From NCBI GenBank assembly GCA_019637555.1, contig JAHBVK010000016.1, positions 1-64,000 on the forward strand: a stretch of DNA of 64,000 nucleotides, given 5' to 3'. Below, in pieces: positions 34,170 to 42,160 of this stretch. Numbering within the stretch: the stretch's first letter is position 1; every line of letters starts with the position of its first letter. Source of the stretch: Anaerolineae bacterium (lineage in GTDB: Bacteria > Chloroflexota > Anaerolineae > Aggregatilineales > UBA2796). The notes beneath the pieces are model-generated. The model was given only the letters and a program-made list of their open reading frames with translations. It did not search any database and was not told the origin of the DNA. Made by a program: the position numbers and the translations under genes.

Positions 34170-36479
34170 CTAAGCCGAACTGGATATTGCCTCTAGTAAA
34201 CCAGTACTGCGGACTAACCGTTCACTAAGGATGCGCCCTAAGAAACGGTGCAGCACGATAGCTACCTTCGGATCGCGTTCCTCGATTTTCCTGAGATTCT
34301 CGATGGAGAGATAGTAAACAATGGTCGGCTGCGTCGTAACCACCGATGCGGTGGCACCCGTCTCCATATACAGGCTGACCTCGCCCGCCACAGATTCTGA
34401 ACTGAGCAAGCGCAACCGCATATGTTCGGCATCTGGTGTGGTACCAAATACCGTCGCTTGTCCACTCTCGATCAGGTATAAGCCGCCCGTTTTTACGCCA
34501 ACCTGAATAAGCGTGACATCTTTTTCGACGATGCGCCGCTCAAAATACTTGGTGATTCGCATCAACATCTCGACGTATTCACTGCCATGCACATCACCAA
34601 AGTCATCCTGCAACATTTTCTCGATGAAATGGAAGCCGAGTCCGTGTGGCAGCGTGCTATCGCGCGGCGGGATCTTGCGCGAGTCTTCGATGCTAGACTG
34701 AAACTCGGTCAGAAGCTGCTCCTCGCACCACTCTACACCGTGATCAAGTGTAGGGAATATCTGGTAGGCGCTGCGCTCAATATCTGCAAGCACTTCTTTC
34801 TCGAAGTACTGACGCTGATCCGCCGCGAAACCTGTGTACACCAGCGTAATCGTCCGACTGTGGGCGAATTGCTGTATCTTATCGAAGCTGATCGCGGACG
34901 AAGCATCCAGTCCGGTGACGTTGTGGAAATCGAGCACGATATAGCGCGGAGTCGGGTTGTACTTACTGCTATCTAGCAGCGAACGCACTTTGGTTAGCAA
35001 AGTATTGGCGGTGCCAAAGAAAATGAACCCTTGAAGCTCCAGAATTTGAATCAAACTGCCATACTTTACCAGCGCTTGCTCCTGCGGCGGTGTACGCTCG
35101 ACGGTGCTGCGATAATGGTTGCCGGAGAAATTATGCTTGATCACGTCGATGCGACTGTAATTGATCACGAACAATACAATGGCAAATAACATGCCGACGG
35201 CGACGCCCTCAAGAATGCCTACGGCAACCATGACTAGCAAGATGACGAGGATGATGCCGTAGTCTTGCTTGCTGAAGCGCGACCAACTATCGATCAACCA
35301 CTCGACCAGAAATGAACCACCGAGGAAAAACAGCAATCCGCCGACAAGAAAACGTGGGAAAACGCTGATCACGGATGCACCCAGCAGCAAGGTGATCAGG
35401 GCAACGCCAGCCGTGATCACGCCGACCAGTCGGCTGCTGGTGCCCAACCGCGTGCCCAATGCCGAGAGGCTTAGCGCAGCGTAACCGGGAGAACTACCAC
35501 CGAGTCCACCAAGTAAATTGGCGACGCCAGCAACCTGCAACTCACGGTTCAGATCGATGTCGCGGCGGGCGACGACTTCTAAGCCGCTGAGGTTGAGCAG
35601 CAGAGAAAACATGCTGATGATCACCACGATGGCGATTTTGCCGACTTGTCCACCGATGAATGCCCAATCGATGCCCGCGACAGCACTGAAGTCGGGTGGT
35701 TGCCACAAACTGTTGTTGGGAAATGGACCGAGCATCAGTTTTTGCGAGAGTGCTTGCACCAGTGAAGTATTGGTGAGCGTCAGCACAGCGTAAAACAACG
35801 CGAATGCAGCCACCAGCACCGACGGGATGATCAAGAAGTGCCGATAGCGGCGTAGGATCAGCAGTAGACCAATGCCCAGCGTGACACCGGGCACCCAGCG
35901 CATCGGTAGATCGGCTTGGAACAAGGTCATCGGCTGCAACAGTGTGATATTGTCACCTGTCATCACGCCGAACGCGCCCTGCACCAAGAAGAAACCTGTA
36001 CCAGCAAGAAATCCACCAACTACCGGATAGGGGATATAGCGGACCAGATTGCCGAGGTGAAATCTGCCCAGTAGAAATGCCGCAATACCCGTAAGAATCG
36101 TTGTTGTGGCGATGATCGCTGTCAGTGTGGCAAAGGCTCGATCACCGGAAGCCACGCCCGCTCCAGTGAACGAAGCAGCGATGAGCGCAGTTAGCGTGGC
36201 GAAAATGGCAGCGGGACTATCTTGAGGAATCGAAATTATGTTGGGAAAACTACTGGTTAACGCTGTGAAAGTCGCGATGATGACCACGCCAAAGAGCATG
36301 AAGCCGATCCCACGCGGCAAAAATTGGCTGAGGTCGCCAGCGAAGATCAATGCGCCGAGTGAAATCTCAATGACGACACAGAGAATCCCATTGATCAAGC
36401 CAGCGGTGATGGCAGGGAGTAACACTTGCGGACGCAGTTGATCGCGCAGGGAAAATGGAGCAGTTTGGGACCGAGACAC
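34170..36479 (-). CDS. SulP-family anion transporter with STAS and cNMP-binding domains
   Basis: The 769-residue product (GTG start at 36479) has about 11 membrane segments (to about residue 440) with SulP features (FPNIISIPQDSPAAIFATLTA; LLGGLGGSSPGYAALSLSALG), a STAS domain (YIVLDFHNVTGLDASSAISF) and a C-terminal cyclic-nucleotide-binding-like domain (LIQVGVKTGGLYLIESGQATVF, then VAGEVSLYMETGATASVV). GGGAGG lies 4 bases before GTG 36479; an earlier in-frame TTG at 36533 lacks such a site. It likely moves sulfate, bicarbonate or another anion, with nucleotide or STAS control. The triple fusion is notable. It is divergent from the mutase gene. Confidence 0.9.
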   Translation of the reverse strand: MSRSQTAPFSLRDQLRPQVLLPAITAGLINGILCVVIEISLGALIFAGDLSQFLPRGIGFMLFGVVIIATFTALTSSFPNIISIPQDSPAAIFATLTALIAASFTGAGVASGDRAFATLTAIIATTTILTGIAAFLLGRFHLGNLVRYIPYPVVGGFLAGTGFFLVQGAFGVMTGDNITLLQPMTLFQADLPMRWVPGVTLGIGLLLILRRYRHFLIIPSVLVAAFALFYAVLTLTNTSLVQALSQKLMLGPFPNNSLWQPPDFSAVAGIDWAFIGGQVGKIAIVVIISMFSLLLNLSGLEVVARRDIDLNRELQVAGVANLLGGLGGSSPGYAALSLSALGTRLGTSSRLVGVITAGVALITLLLGASVISVFPRFLVGGLLFFLGGSFLVEWLIDSWSRFSKQDYGIILVILLVMVAVGILEGVAVGMLFAIVLFVINYSRIDVIKHNFSGNHYRSTVERTPPQEQALVKYGSLIQILELQGFIFFGTANTLLTKVRSLLDSSKYNPTPRYIVLDFHNVTGLDASSAISFDKIQQFAHSRTITLVYTGFAADQRQYFEKEVLADIERSAYQIFPTLDHGVEWCEEQLLTEFQSSIEDSRKIPPRDSTLPHGLGFHFIEKMLQDDFGDVHGSEYVEMLMRITKYFERRIVEKDVTLIQVGVKTGGLYLIESGQATVFGTTPDAEHMRLRLLSSESVAGEVSLYMETGATASVVTTQPTIVYYLSIENLRKIEERDPKVAIVLHRFLGRILSERLVRSTGLLEAISSSA

Positions 36480-36603
36480 AGCGCCTCCCAATGCGAGCGA
36501 ATAAGTATGAAGATTGCGGTTCTTGATAGGCAAGCAAGTGTAACTGATTTTTCTATAAAGACAGGTATTACCAGCTCAATTTGCTCTTGGCTAGCGCTGC
36601 TTG

Positions 36604-36612
36604 TGCTATAAT
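36604..36612 (+). promoter_or_regulatory. Probable extended -10 of the mutase gene
   Basis: TGC directly before TATAAT (36607-36612) forms an extended -10. A weak TTGCTC lies 20 bases upstream. Transcription would start near 36619, giving a leader of about 44 bases. Confidence 0.5.
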
Positions 36613-36662
36613 CCCCTAACTAACGCTCGTTAGCCTCCACCGACTCAAGCGAGGATTGTGTC

Positions 36663-38345
36663 ATGTTCGATCAGGAAAAGCTCGACGCGCTGCGCATTGC
36701 CCGCGATCAGTGGGAGGAAACGACGCTGCATCGCACGCTGGGGAAGATGCCCGAACGCGATACCGATTTCACCACCATCTCCGGGCGTCCAGTGGATCGG
36801 CTGTATACGCCGCTAGACATCCCTGAGTTCGACTATGGGCGCGACCTCGGCTTTCCCGGTGAATACCCCTACACGCGCGGAGTCCATGCAACCGGGCATC
36901 GCGGCAGATTGTGGACGATGCGCATGTTCGCCGGATTCGGCACGGCGGAGGAGACGAATCAGCGTTTCCGCTATTTGCTCAGTCAGGGCAACATGGGCTT
37001 GAGCGTCGCCTTCGATCTGGCGACATTAATGGGCTACGACACCGATGCGCCGGAAGCGTTGGGCGAGTTCGGCAAGTGCGGCGTCGCCGTTTCATCGCTG
37101 CTCGATATGGAAATCCTCTTTGATGGCATCCCGCTAGGTGAAGTCAGCACGTCAATGACGATCAACAGTCCGGCGGCGATCATCTGGGCGTTCTACATTG
37201 CGGCTGCGGAGAAACAGGGCATACCGATGGATAAGCTGCGCGGTACGCTGCAAAACGACATTCTCAAGGAGTACATCGCCCAGAAGGAATACATCTTCCC
37301 GCCTGATCCCTCGATGCGCCTAGTGATCGACACCATTGAGTACGGCGCGAAGCATCTGCCGCAGTGGAACACGATTAGCATCAGTGGCTATCACATCCGC
37401 GAGGCGGGCAGCACCGCAGCGCAGGAACTGGCGTTCACGCTGATCGACGGGCTGGAGTACGTGCGCTGGTCGCTAGATCGCGGACTGAAGATCGATGACT
37501 TTGCGCCTCGTCTCTCCTTCTTCTTCAACGTCCACAACGACTTCTTCGAGGAAATCGCGAAACTGCGGGCAGCGCGGCGCATCTGGGCACGGGAGATGCG
37601 GGAAACCTTCGGCGCAACTGATCCGCGTTCGTGGCTGATGCGCTTCCATACGCAGACCAGCGGCGCATCGCTGACCGCGCAGCAACCGGAGATCAACATC
37701 GCGCGGGTGGCGATTCAGGCGCTGGCGGCATCACTCGGCGGCGCTCAGTCGCTGCACACCAACAGCATGGATGAGGCATTGGCGCTGCCAAGCGAGAAAG
37801 CGGCGACCATCGCCCTGCGCACCCAGCAGATTATCGCGCACGAAACGGGCGTCACCAACACCATCGATCCGCTTGGTGGCAGCTATTTCATGGAGAAGCT
37901 CACCGACGAGATCGAAGCGGATGTCTACCGCTACTTCAAGCAGGTGGCGTCGCTCGGTGGCGTGATCCCCGCGATTGAGAAGGGCTTCTTCCAGCAGGAG
38001 ATCGCGGATGCGGCATTCCGATATCAGCGCGAACTGGATGCTAAGCGCAAGATCATGGTCGGCGCGAATGAGTACGCCGATCCGAACGAACGACTGGCGA
38101 TCCCGATCTTGGAGATGGATAAGCAAGGACTCGAACGTCAGATCGCGCGGTTACAGAAATTGCGCCTTGAACGCGATAACGAGAAGGTAGAGAGCAGCTT
38201 AAATGCTTTACGAGAAGCGGCGAAGGGTAGCGAGAATACGATGCCGTATTTGCTAGATGCTGCTCACAGTTACGCGACGCTGAGTGAGATCATGGACGTG
38301 ATGCGGGAAGTGTTCGGCGTTTACGAGGAGAGTAATGTGATTTGA
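36663..38345 (+). CDS. icmA: Coenzyme-B12 acyl-CoA mutase large subunit, isobutyryl-CoA mutase type
   Basis: The 560-residue product is a full-length acyl-CoA mutase large subunit without the C-terminal B12-binding domain, which must be supplied by a separate small subunit not in this window. Most such genes are called methylmalonyl-CoA mutase. However, the two pocket residues that recognise the substrate, Tyr89 and Arg207 in the Propionibacterium enzyme, align here with Phe89 ([13 protein letters not shown]) and Gln207 ([14 protein letters not shown]). Phe plus Gln is the set described for isobutyryl-CoA mutase (IcmA of Streptomyces, also about 566 residues and also without the B12 domain). 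It would interconvert n-butyryl- and isobutyryl-CoA. The gene symbol is given on this basis. Confidence 0.8.
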   Translation: MFDQEKLDALRIARDQWEETTLHRTLGKMPERDTDFTTISGRPVDRLYTPLDIPEFDYGRDLGFPGEYPYTRGVHATGHRGRLWTMRMFAGFGTAEETNQRFRYLLSQGNMGLSVAFDLATLMGYDTDAPEALGEFGKCGVAVSSLLDMEILFDGIPLGEVSTSMTINSPAAIIWAFYIAAAEKQGIPMDKLRGTLQNDILKEYIAQKEYIFPPDPSMRLVIDTIEYGAKHLPQWNTISISGYHIREAGSTAAQELAFTLIDGLEYVRWSLDRGLKIDDFAPRLSFFFNVHNDFFEEIAKLRAARRIWAREMRETFGATDPRSWLMRFHTQTSGASLTAQQPEINIARVAIQALAASLGGAQSLHTNSMDEALALPSEKAATIALRTQQIIAHETGVTNTIDPLGGSYFMEKLTDEIEADVYRYFKQVASLGGVIPAIEKGFFQQEIADAAFRYQRELDAKRKIMVGANEYADPNERLAIPILEMDKQGLERQIARLQKLRLERDNEKVESSLNALREAAKGSENTMPYLLDAAHSYATLSEIMDVMREVFGVYEESNVI

Positions 38346-38377
38346 TTACCATTACTCACCGCAACGATGGCTAATTC

Positions 38378-39019
38378 TTATTCTAGCATTATGCTTTCAA
38401 CTAGCTTTTCCCATTCTCTTGGAGCATCATCACGCAAGTCTATATAATTTATTACAGTAAAGCGCAATGGCAAAACTGTATCCTCAAGCAAAATGGGTAT
38501 AAGTTTTCTGTTTTTTTGCGCTGGATCCAGCGCAGTTGCCATTACATTCTCTAATGTTGCCCAATCGCTTTTGAAGTAGTCTTTAGTAAAGATTGGAATA
38601 ATATGTTTGCTTTCAATTACGCATCTTTCCATTTCTTGCACACTAAATCGTCCTCCAACAAAATCTCTATAATCAATGGCCACTTTAAATCCTCGATTCT
38701 CTAATTCTGGAACAAGTTTATCTTTAACCCAGTCTAAATTATAGCTACTATAGCTTATAAAAGCATTGTATTTATACGAATTAGTCATTAAAGATTTTCT
38801 ATCCTCACTAATAACGCGCCTAACATTCGCCGTTTTTGCCGTACTTTCCAATATGCTTAAACCAATTAGTATAATTAATAGTAGAACGATTACGAACCAT
38901 AACAAAGCAGTGTTTTCTCTAAATATTTGAGGAACATTAACAGAAGCAAAGTTAGTCAGCAGACTTAACAGAAACGTAGCAATTATCGCAGCAATTGTAA
39001 TTTGTTTTGAATATCGCAT
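38378..39019 (-). CDS. Membrane-anchored TIR-domain protein
   Basis: The 213-residue product (ATG 39019; an ATG at 39058 would overlap the upstream gene) has two membrane helices (about 6-24 and 38-58) and then a TIR domain (about 80-210): YKYNAFISYSSYNLDWVKDK, a BB-loop-like DYRDFVGG and SDWATLENVMA, where Glu157 fits the NADase glutamate. The TIR domain would face the cytoplasm. It follows the TIR-STAND-TPR gene by about 10 bases on the same strand and is AT-rich like it. Probably a conflict-system effector or signalling partner. Confidence 0.85.
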   Translation of the reverse strand: MRYSKQITIAAIIATFLLSLLTNFASVNVPQIFRENTALLWFVIVLLLIILIGLSILESTAKTANVRRVISEDRKSLMTNSYKYNAFISYSSYNLDWVKDKLVPELENRGFKVAIDYRDFVGGRFSVQEMERCVIESKHIIPIFTKDYFKSDWATLENVMATALDPAQKNRKLIPILLEDTVLPLRFTVINYIDLRDDAPREWEKLVESIMLE

Positions 39020-39029
39020 CGAGGCTACG

Positions 39030-40919
39030 TTAAGAATGCATCGTATCTTCAATTGCATTAATGCGTTGTGTTGCTGAAGAGTAGATAGAGATAAATCTAG
39101 CGTTTGCTTGCTGGTTAAATTGTTCGATTATGCGTATGAGTGTACGCAATGAATCTAGTTCGCGGAGTTGATCGGATGCTTTAAATGCTTCATCAGCTCT
39201 TGATTGATAACCCATGCAGCGTTCAAAAAGCACGAAAGGATCATCAACTTCCTCATACTTTGCTAATAACTCTATGGCTGCCTCAACTCGCCCTGCAGCG
39301 CGTAAAATCTTACTAAGAATCGCATCGGCGACCCGCTCATTACTTCCAAAAACCGGTATAAATTCTCTACAGTACTTTTCAGCCTGTTCCAATAGTTGGA
39401 TTCTGACTGAATTGCTAGTATTTAGATTGATCGCTTTACTGTAGGCAATATTTGCTAATGTCAGTAATGCTTTTGGTTCACCATACTCTTTGGCATATTC
39501 AGCATATTTTATGGCTTTGTCATAATCTTCGCGTTTCCTGTATATCTCTGCCAATCCATAATTTAAGCGCGCATCTCTCGGATCGTGTTTCAACGCATTC
39601 TCAATAAGTGGGAGAGCCTTTTCATTTTCCTGTTCAAGTAGGGCTTCTACGTACGGCTTTAAGTGATATGCATCAAAATCGGTTCGTCGTCCACGTGCAA
39701 ATTCAAAGAGGCTAATAGCGTTATTTATGAGTTGATCGCGTGATGGATTGAATGGAGGTAGGCGCTGGGCTTGACGTAAATACAGATTTGCCAATCCCAC
39801 GTAATTTTCGGTATAGTTAAATTCTTCACTGTAATAATGAGGTCCTGAGTCGCTGTAGCGAATTCCCTCTCTAAAATTGGCTTCTGCCTGCTTTTCATCG
39901 CCACCAAAGTCCGCAACCAAGGCTTTTTCCCTCAATATCTCCGCTTTTGCTTGATTAGTATAGGCGCGCACCCAAAGTTTATCTAAAAGCTCATCAGCTT
40001 TCCTAAGATTTTCTCGATCTCGTATATTACGATAACAACGCGCCTCAAACAAGGCAATTCTATAATCATCTGGCTTTAATTCGAGCCACTTTTTTGCATA
40101 GAATAATGCTTGTGCAAAATCACGCTTATCTTGATAAAAATGGTATACTAGTTCCCTTAATGTCCCTTTGAACTGAATAGGTAGTTTGTTGGCAAGGGTT
40201 TCATTGCCAGTTGTTCTCAATAATCTATCGGCTGAAACTGCATAACGAAGTATTTCATTGGACACTATTTGTACCTTGTTATCATACTCAACATTGTGTT
40301 TGTGTGGACGTTGCAATTTCAGATTTTGCAGTGTCTTATTAAGCTCGATGGATTTATTCTGCGCATATTCCGCAAATGGTTTTGCAATAGCCGTATATTT
40401 CTTCGGGTCTCGCTTAACATCCTCTGAATAATACAATTTTATGAATCGGTGCAAAAACATTAGCTCATTATCTTGTTCAATTAGGTACATTTCTGTTAGT
40501 GTTGCCCGTGCTTGTTGTATGTCAGATAAGGAATATCTTTTTAGCTCCGTTACTGAAAGCATATCCTGCATGGAGATGGGTTCTCCTACGACAGCTAAGA
40601 TATGTAAGATCAATAAGAATAATGGGGCATTTAAGACTTTTTCATCCGTGGCAGTTATTATATCCCTCGCCACTCTTAACTCCACACGATCTGGACCAGT
40701 TTCGGCTATTAGATCTTCTGGCGAAATTGACTTCAATCTTAAAGCAATAAATTTAGCTGCGTACGGATATCCGCCAGCTAATGTTATAACGTCACCAATA
40801 GACGGTCGTGACATATAATTTTCTCGGTTAGCATATCCATCAAGCAATTCATTAATTAGATCCTTTATATCTGCATCATCTAAAACCCCGATACGAACGA
40901 TATTGCTTGCTTGAGACAA
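39030..40919 (-). CDS. STAND NTPase C-terminal half with TPR repeats (3' part of interrupted gene)
   Basis: The 629-residue frame starts at a TTG (40919) with no ribosome site, directly after an in-frame TGA (40941-40943) in the same frame as the upstream TIR-NTPase. It opens SQASNIVRIGVLDDADIKDLI, the expected continuation of a STAND NTPase after sensor I; a winged-helix-like region follows, then at least ten TPR-type repeats (about 250-600; e.g. RLNYGLAEIYRKREDYDKAIKYA). The TPRs would sense the trigger. Apparently both halves are one protein of about 933 residues split by a nonsense codon. Whether this half is made separately is unknown. Confidence 0.75.
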   Translation of the reverse strand: MSQASNIVRIGVLDDADIKDLINELLDGYANRENYMSRPSIGDVITLAGGYPYAAKFIALRLKSISPEDLIAETGPDRVELRVARDIITATDEKVLNAPLFLLILHILAVVGEPISMQDMLSVTELKRYSLSDIQQARATLTEMYLIEQDNELMFLHRFIKLYYSEDVKRDPKKYTAIAKPFAEYAQNKSIELNKTLQNLKLQRPHKHNVEYDNKVQIVSNEILRYAVSADRLLRTTGNETLANKLPIQFKGTLRELVYHFYQDKRDFAQALFYAKKWLELKPDDYRIALFEARCYRNIRDRENLRKADELLDKLWVRAYTNQAKAEILREKALVADFGGDEKQAEANFREGIRYSDSGPHYYSEEFNYTENYVGLANLYLRQAQRLPPFNPSRDQLINNAISLFEFARGRRTDFDAYHLKPYVEALLEQENEKALPLIENALKHDPRDARLNYGLAEIYRKREDYDKAIKYAEYAKEYGEPKALLTLANIAYSKAINLNTSNSVRIQLLEQAEKYCREFIPVFGSNERVADAILSKILRAAGRVEAAIELLAKYEEVDDPFVLFERCMGYQSRADEAFKASDQLRELDSLRTLIRIIEQFNQQANARFISIYSSATQRINAIEDTMHS

Positions 40920-40940
40920 CTTGACAGATATATCAGGTCT

Positions 40941-40943
40941 TCA
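40941..40943 (-). other. In-frame TGA splitting the TIR-STAND-TPR gene
   Basis: The reverse-strand codons run GCC ACT ACT TGA AGA CCT GAT, giving ATT-stop-RPD. Without the stop one frame runs from 41831 to 39030 (933 residues). Many NTPases of this class have an Arg at this point, so a CGA to TGA change is the simple explanation. No selenocysteine element or stem-loop is evident after it. Confidence 0.7.
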
Positions 40944-41831
40944 AGTAGTGGCTAAGACAATGTGTGTGTTAATATTGCTTTCGGCGAAGGTGAGTAAGAA
41001 TGATTCTAGCCAGTCCCATAACCTATTGCCAACATCATATCCCTGCTCCACATCGTCAATAAATAAGAAAAACCTTTGGCTTCGTTGCCTCAAACAATCT
41101 AAAGCTCGCTGCAAAAGTTCAGCGTCGGTGATATTTGGTACAAGAGGTTGTTCAAAACGTGATTCACGTATTATTTCTCTTGAAAACCTGTCGAGTGAAT
41201 GCCCGCGAGAAAGCTTAACAGTTATCGGCTGCTTACCTAATCCTTCACCTTTATTTGGAACTCTGTTAGTAACAAACGCAGTTTTGCCGATTCCCAGTAA
41301 TCCACGCACAAATATTATCTTATAGCGGCGCGCCGCACGCATAAACTCGTCAATTTCCTTGCCGCGATCTATAAAAACGTCAGAATTTTTTGAATCCGGC
41401 ATAGTATGTGAAATATACTCTGCTAGGCTCAAAAATATTTCATCGTACGACTTTGAGTGCGCATTTAGAGAAAGTTTTCGATATTCGTTCTCTAAAATGA
41501 TTTCGAGATGAACGGGAAACGGACTATCATCTAAACGTATTACAACAATATTAAAATCTCTATTTTTTAAAGAAAGAAAGGTGCTAGCTGATGCTTCAAC
41601 TGTTAGCCAAGTACTCTTAACGGAGTTTTCACTAACCAATAAAATGAACCAATTTGCAGCATCAATCGCATCTTCAATCGTAGGCTTTATAAGAGCACCA
41701 CCATCCAAATGAAAATCTCGCAGCCAAGTTCGGTCAGATCCTAACTCGGAAGTTAGCCAGTCGTTTAATTGTTCAGCAATATTTCGATCTTCTTCAGCAT
41801 AGGATATGTAAATGTTACGTTGATAAATCAT
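40941..41831 (-). CDS. TIR-STAND NTPase N-terminal half (5' part of interrupted gene)
   Basis: The 296-residue product has a TIR domain (1-140) starting NIYISYAEEDRNIAEQL, with STWLTVEASA holding Glu79 at the NADase position, then an NTPase with Walker A GLLGIGKT (177-184) and Walker B FFLFIDDVEQ (254-263). It ends HIVLATT just where a STAND protein would continue with an Arg-rich sensor I. GGAGA lies four bases before ATG 41831. With the next frame it forms a TIR-NTPase-TPR protein, like bacterial NLR-type defence proteins that degrade NAD+ on phage infection. Low G+C marks it as acquired. Confidence 0.85.
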   Translation of the reverse strand: MIYQRNIYISYAEEDRNIAEQLNDWLTSELGSDRTWLRDFHLDGGALIKPTIEDAIDAANWFILLVSENSVKSTWLTVEASASTFLSLKNRDFNIVVIRLDDSPFPVHLEIILENEYRKLSLNAHSKSYDEIFLSLAEYISHTMPDSKNSDVFIDRGKEIDEFMRAARRYKIIFVRGLLGIGKTAFVTNRVPNKGEGLGKQPITVKLSRGHSLDRFSREIIRESRFEQPLVPNITDAELLQRALDCLRQRSQRFFLFIDDVEQGYDVGNRLWDWLESFLLTFAESNINTHIVLATT

Positions 41832-42160
41832 CCCATCTCCAGAGTCAGTTTATGGATAAGCTAGTAACCTTATTTTAGTTACATCATAGTGAAATAAAGC
41901 AACTACTTTACCATATAGTGAGCAAAATACAAATAACTCATATTCTATTCATTAACAAAATTTCACACCCACTCTTCACGCTGTTGATTAATATATACTT
42001 GAGTAAACTGTTTGCTTGAAGTAAGACTCAGCCTTGCCAACACAACGATACTCTGCGAATATCGTATAGTCTCAGAACGGATTGCTGCACGCCATCGCTC
42101 CCCGGTGACGTACAACTCACGTATCACAAATCTCACTGATTGTCTTGGGAGGACGCGCTC
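41832..42160. other. AT-rich divergent intergenic region
   Basis: This 329-base gap separates the TIR-STAND gene from the MFS exporter. It is AT-rich on the TIR side. A possible forward -10, TATACT (41994-41999), lacks a good -35. A GGAGG (42148-42152) serves the exporter. No ORF, tRNA or terminal repeats that would mark an island edge were found. Confidence 0.45.

Noticed and set aside
36663..38345. Plain methylmalonyl-CoA mutase call
   Set aside because: Pocket residues Phe89 and Gln207 and lack of the B12 domain favour the isobutyryl-CoA mutase type.
40941..40943. UGA as selenocysteine
   Set aside because: No nearby stem-loop and the site is a sensor region rather than a redox centre.
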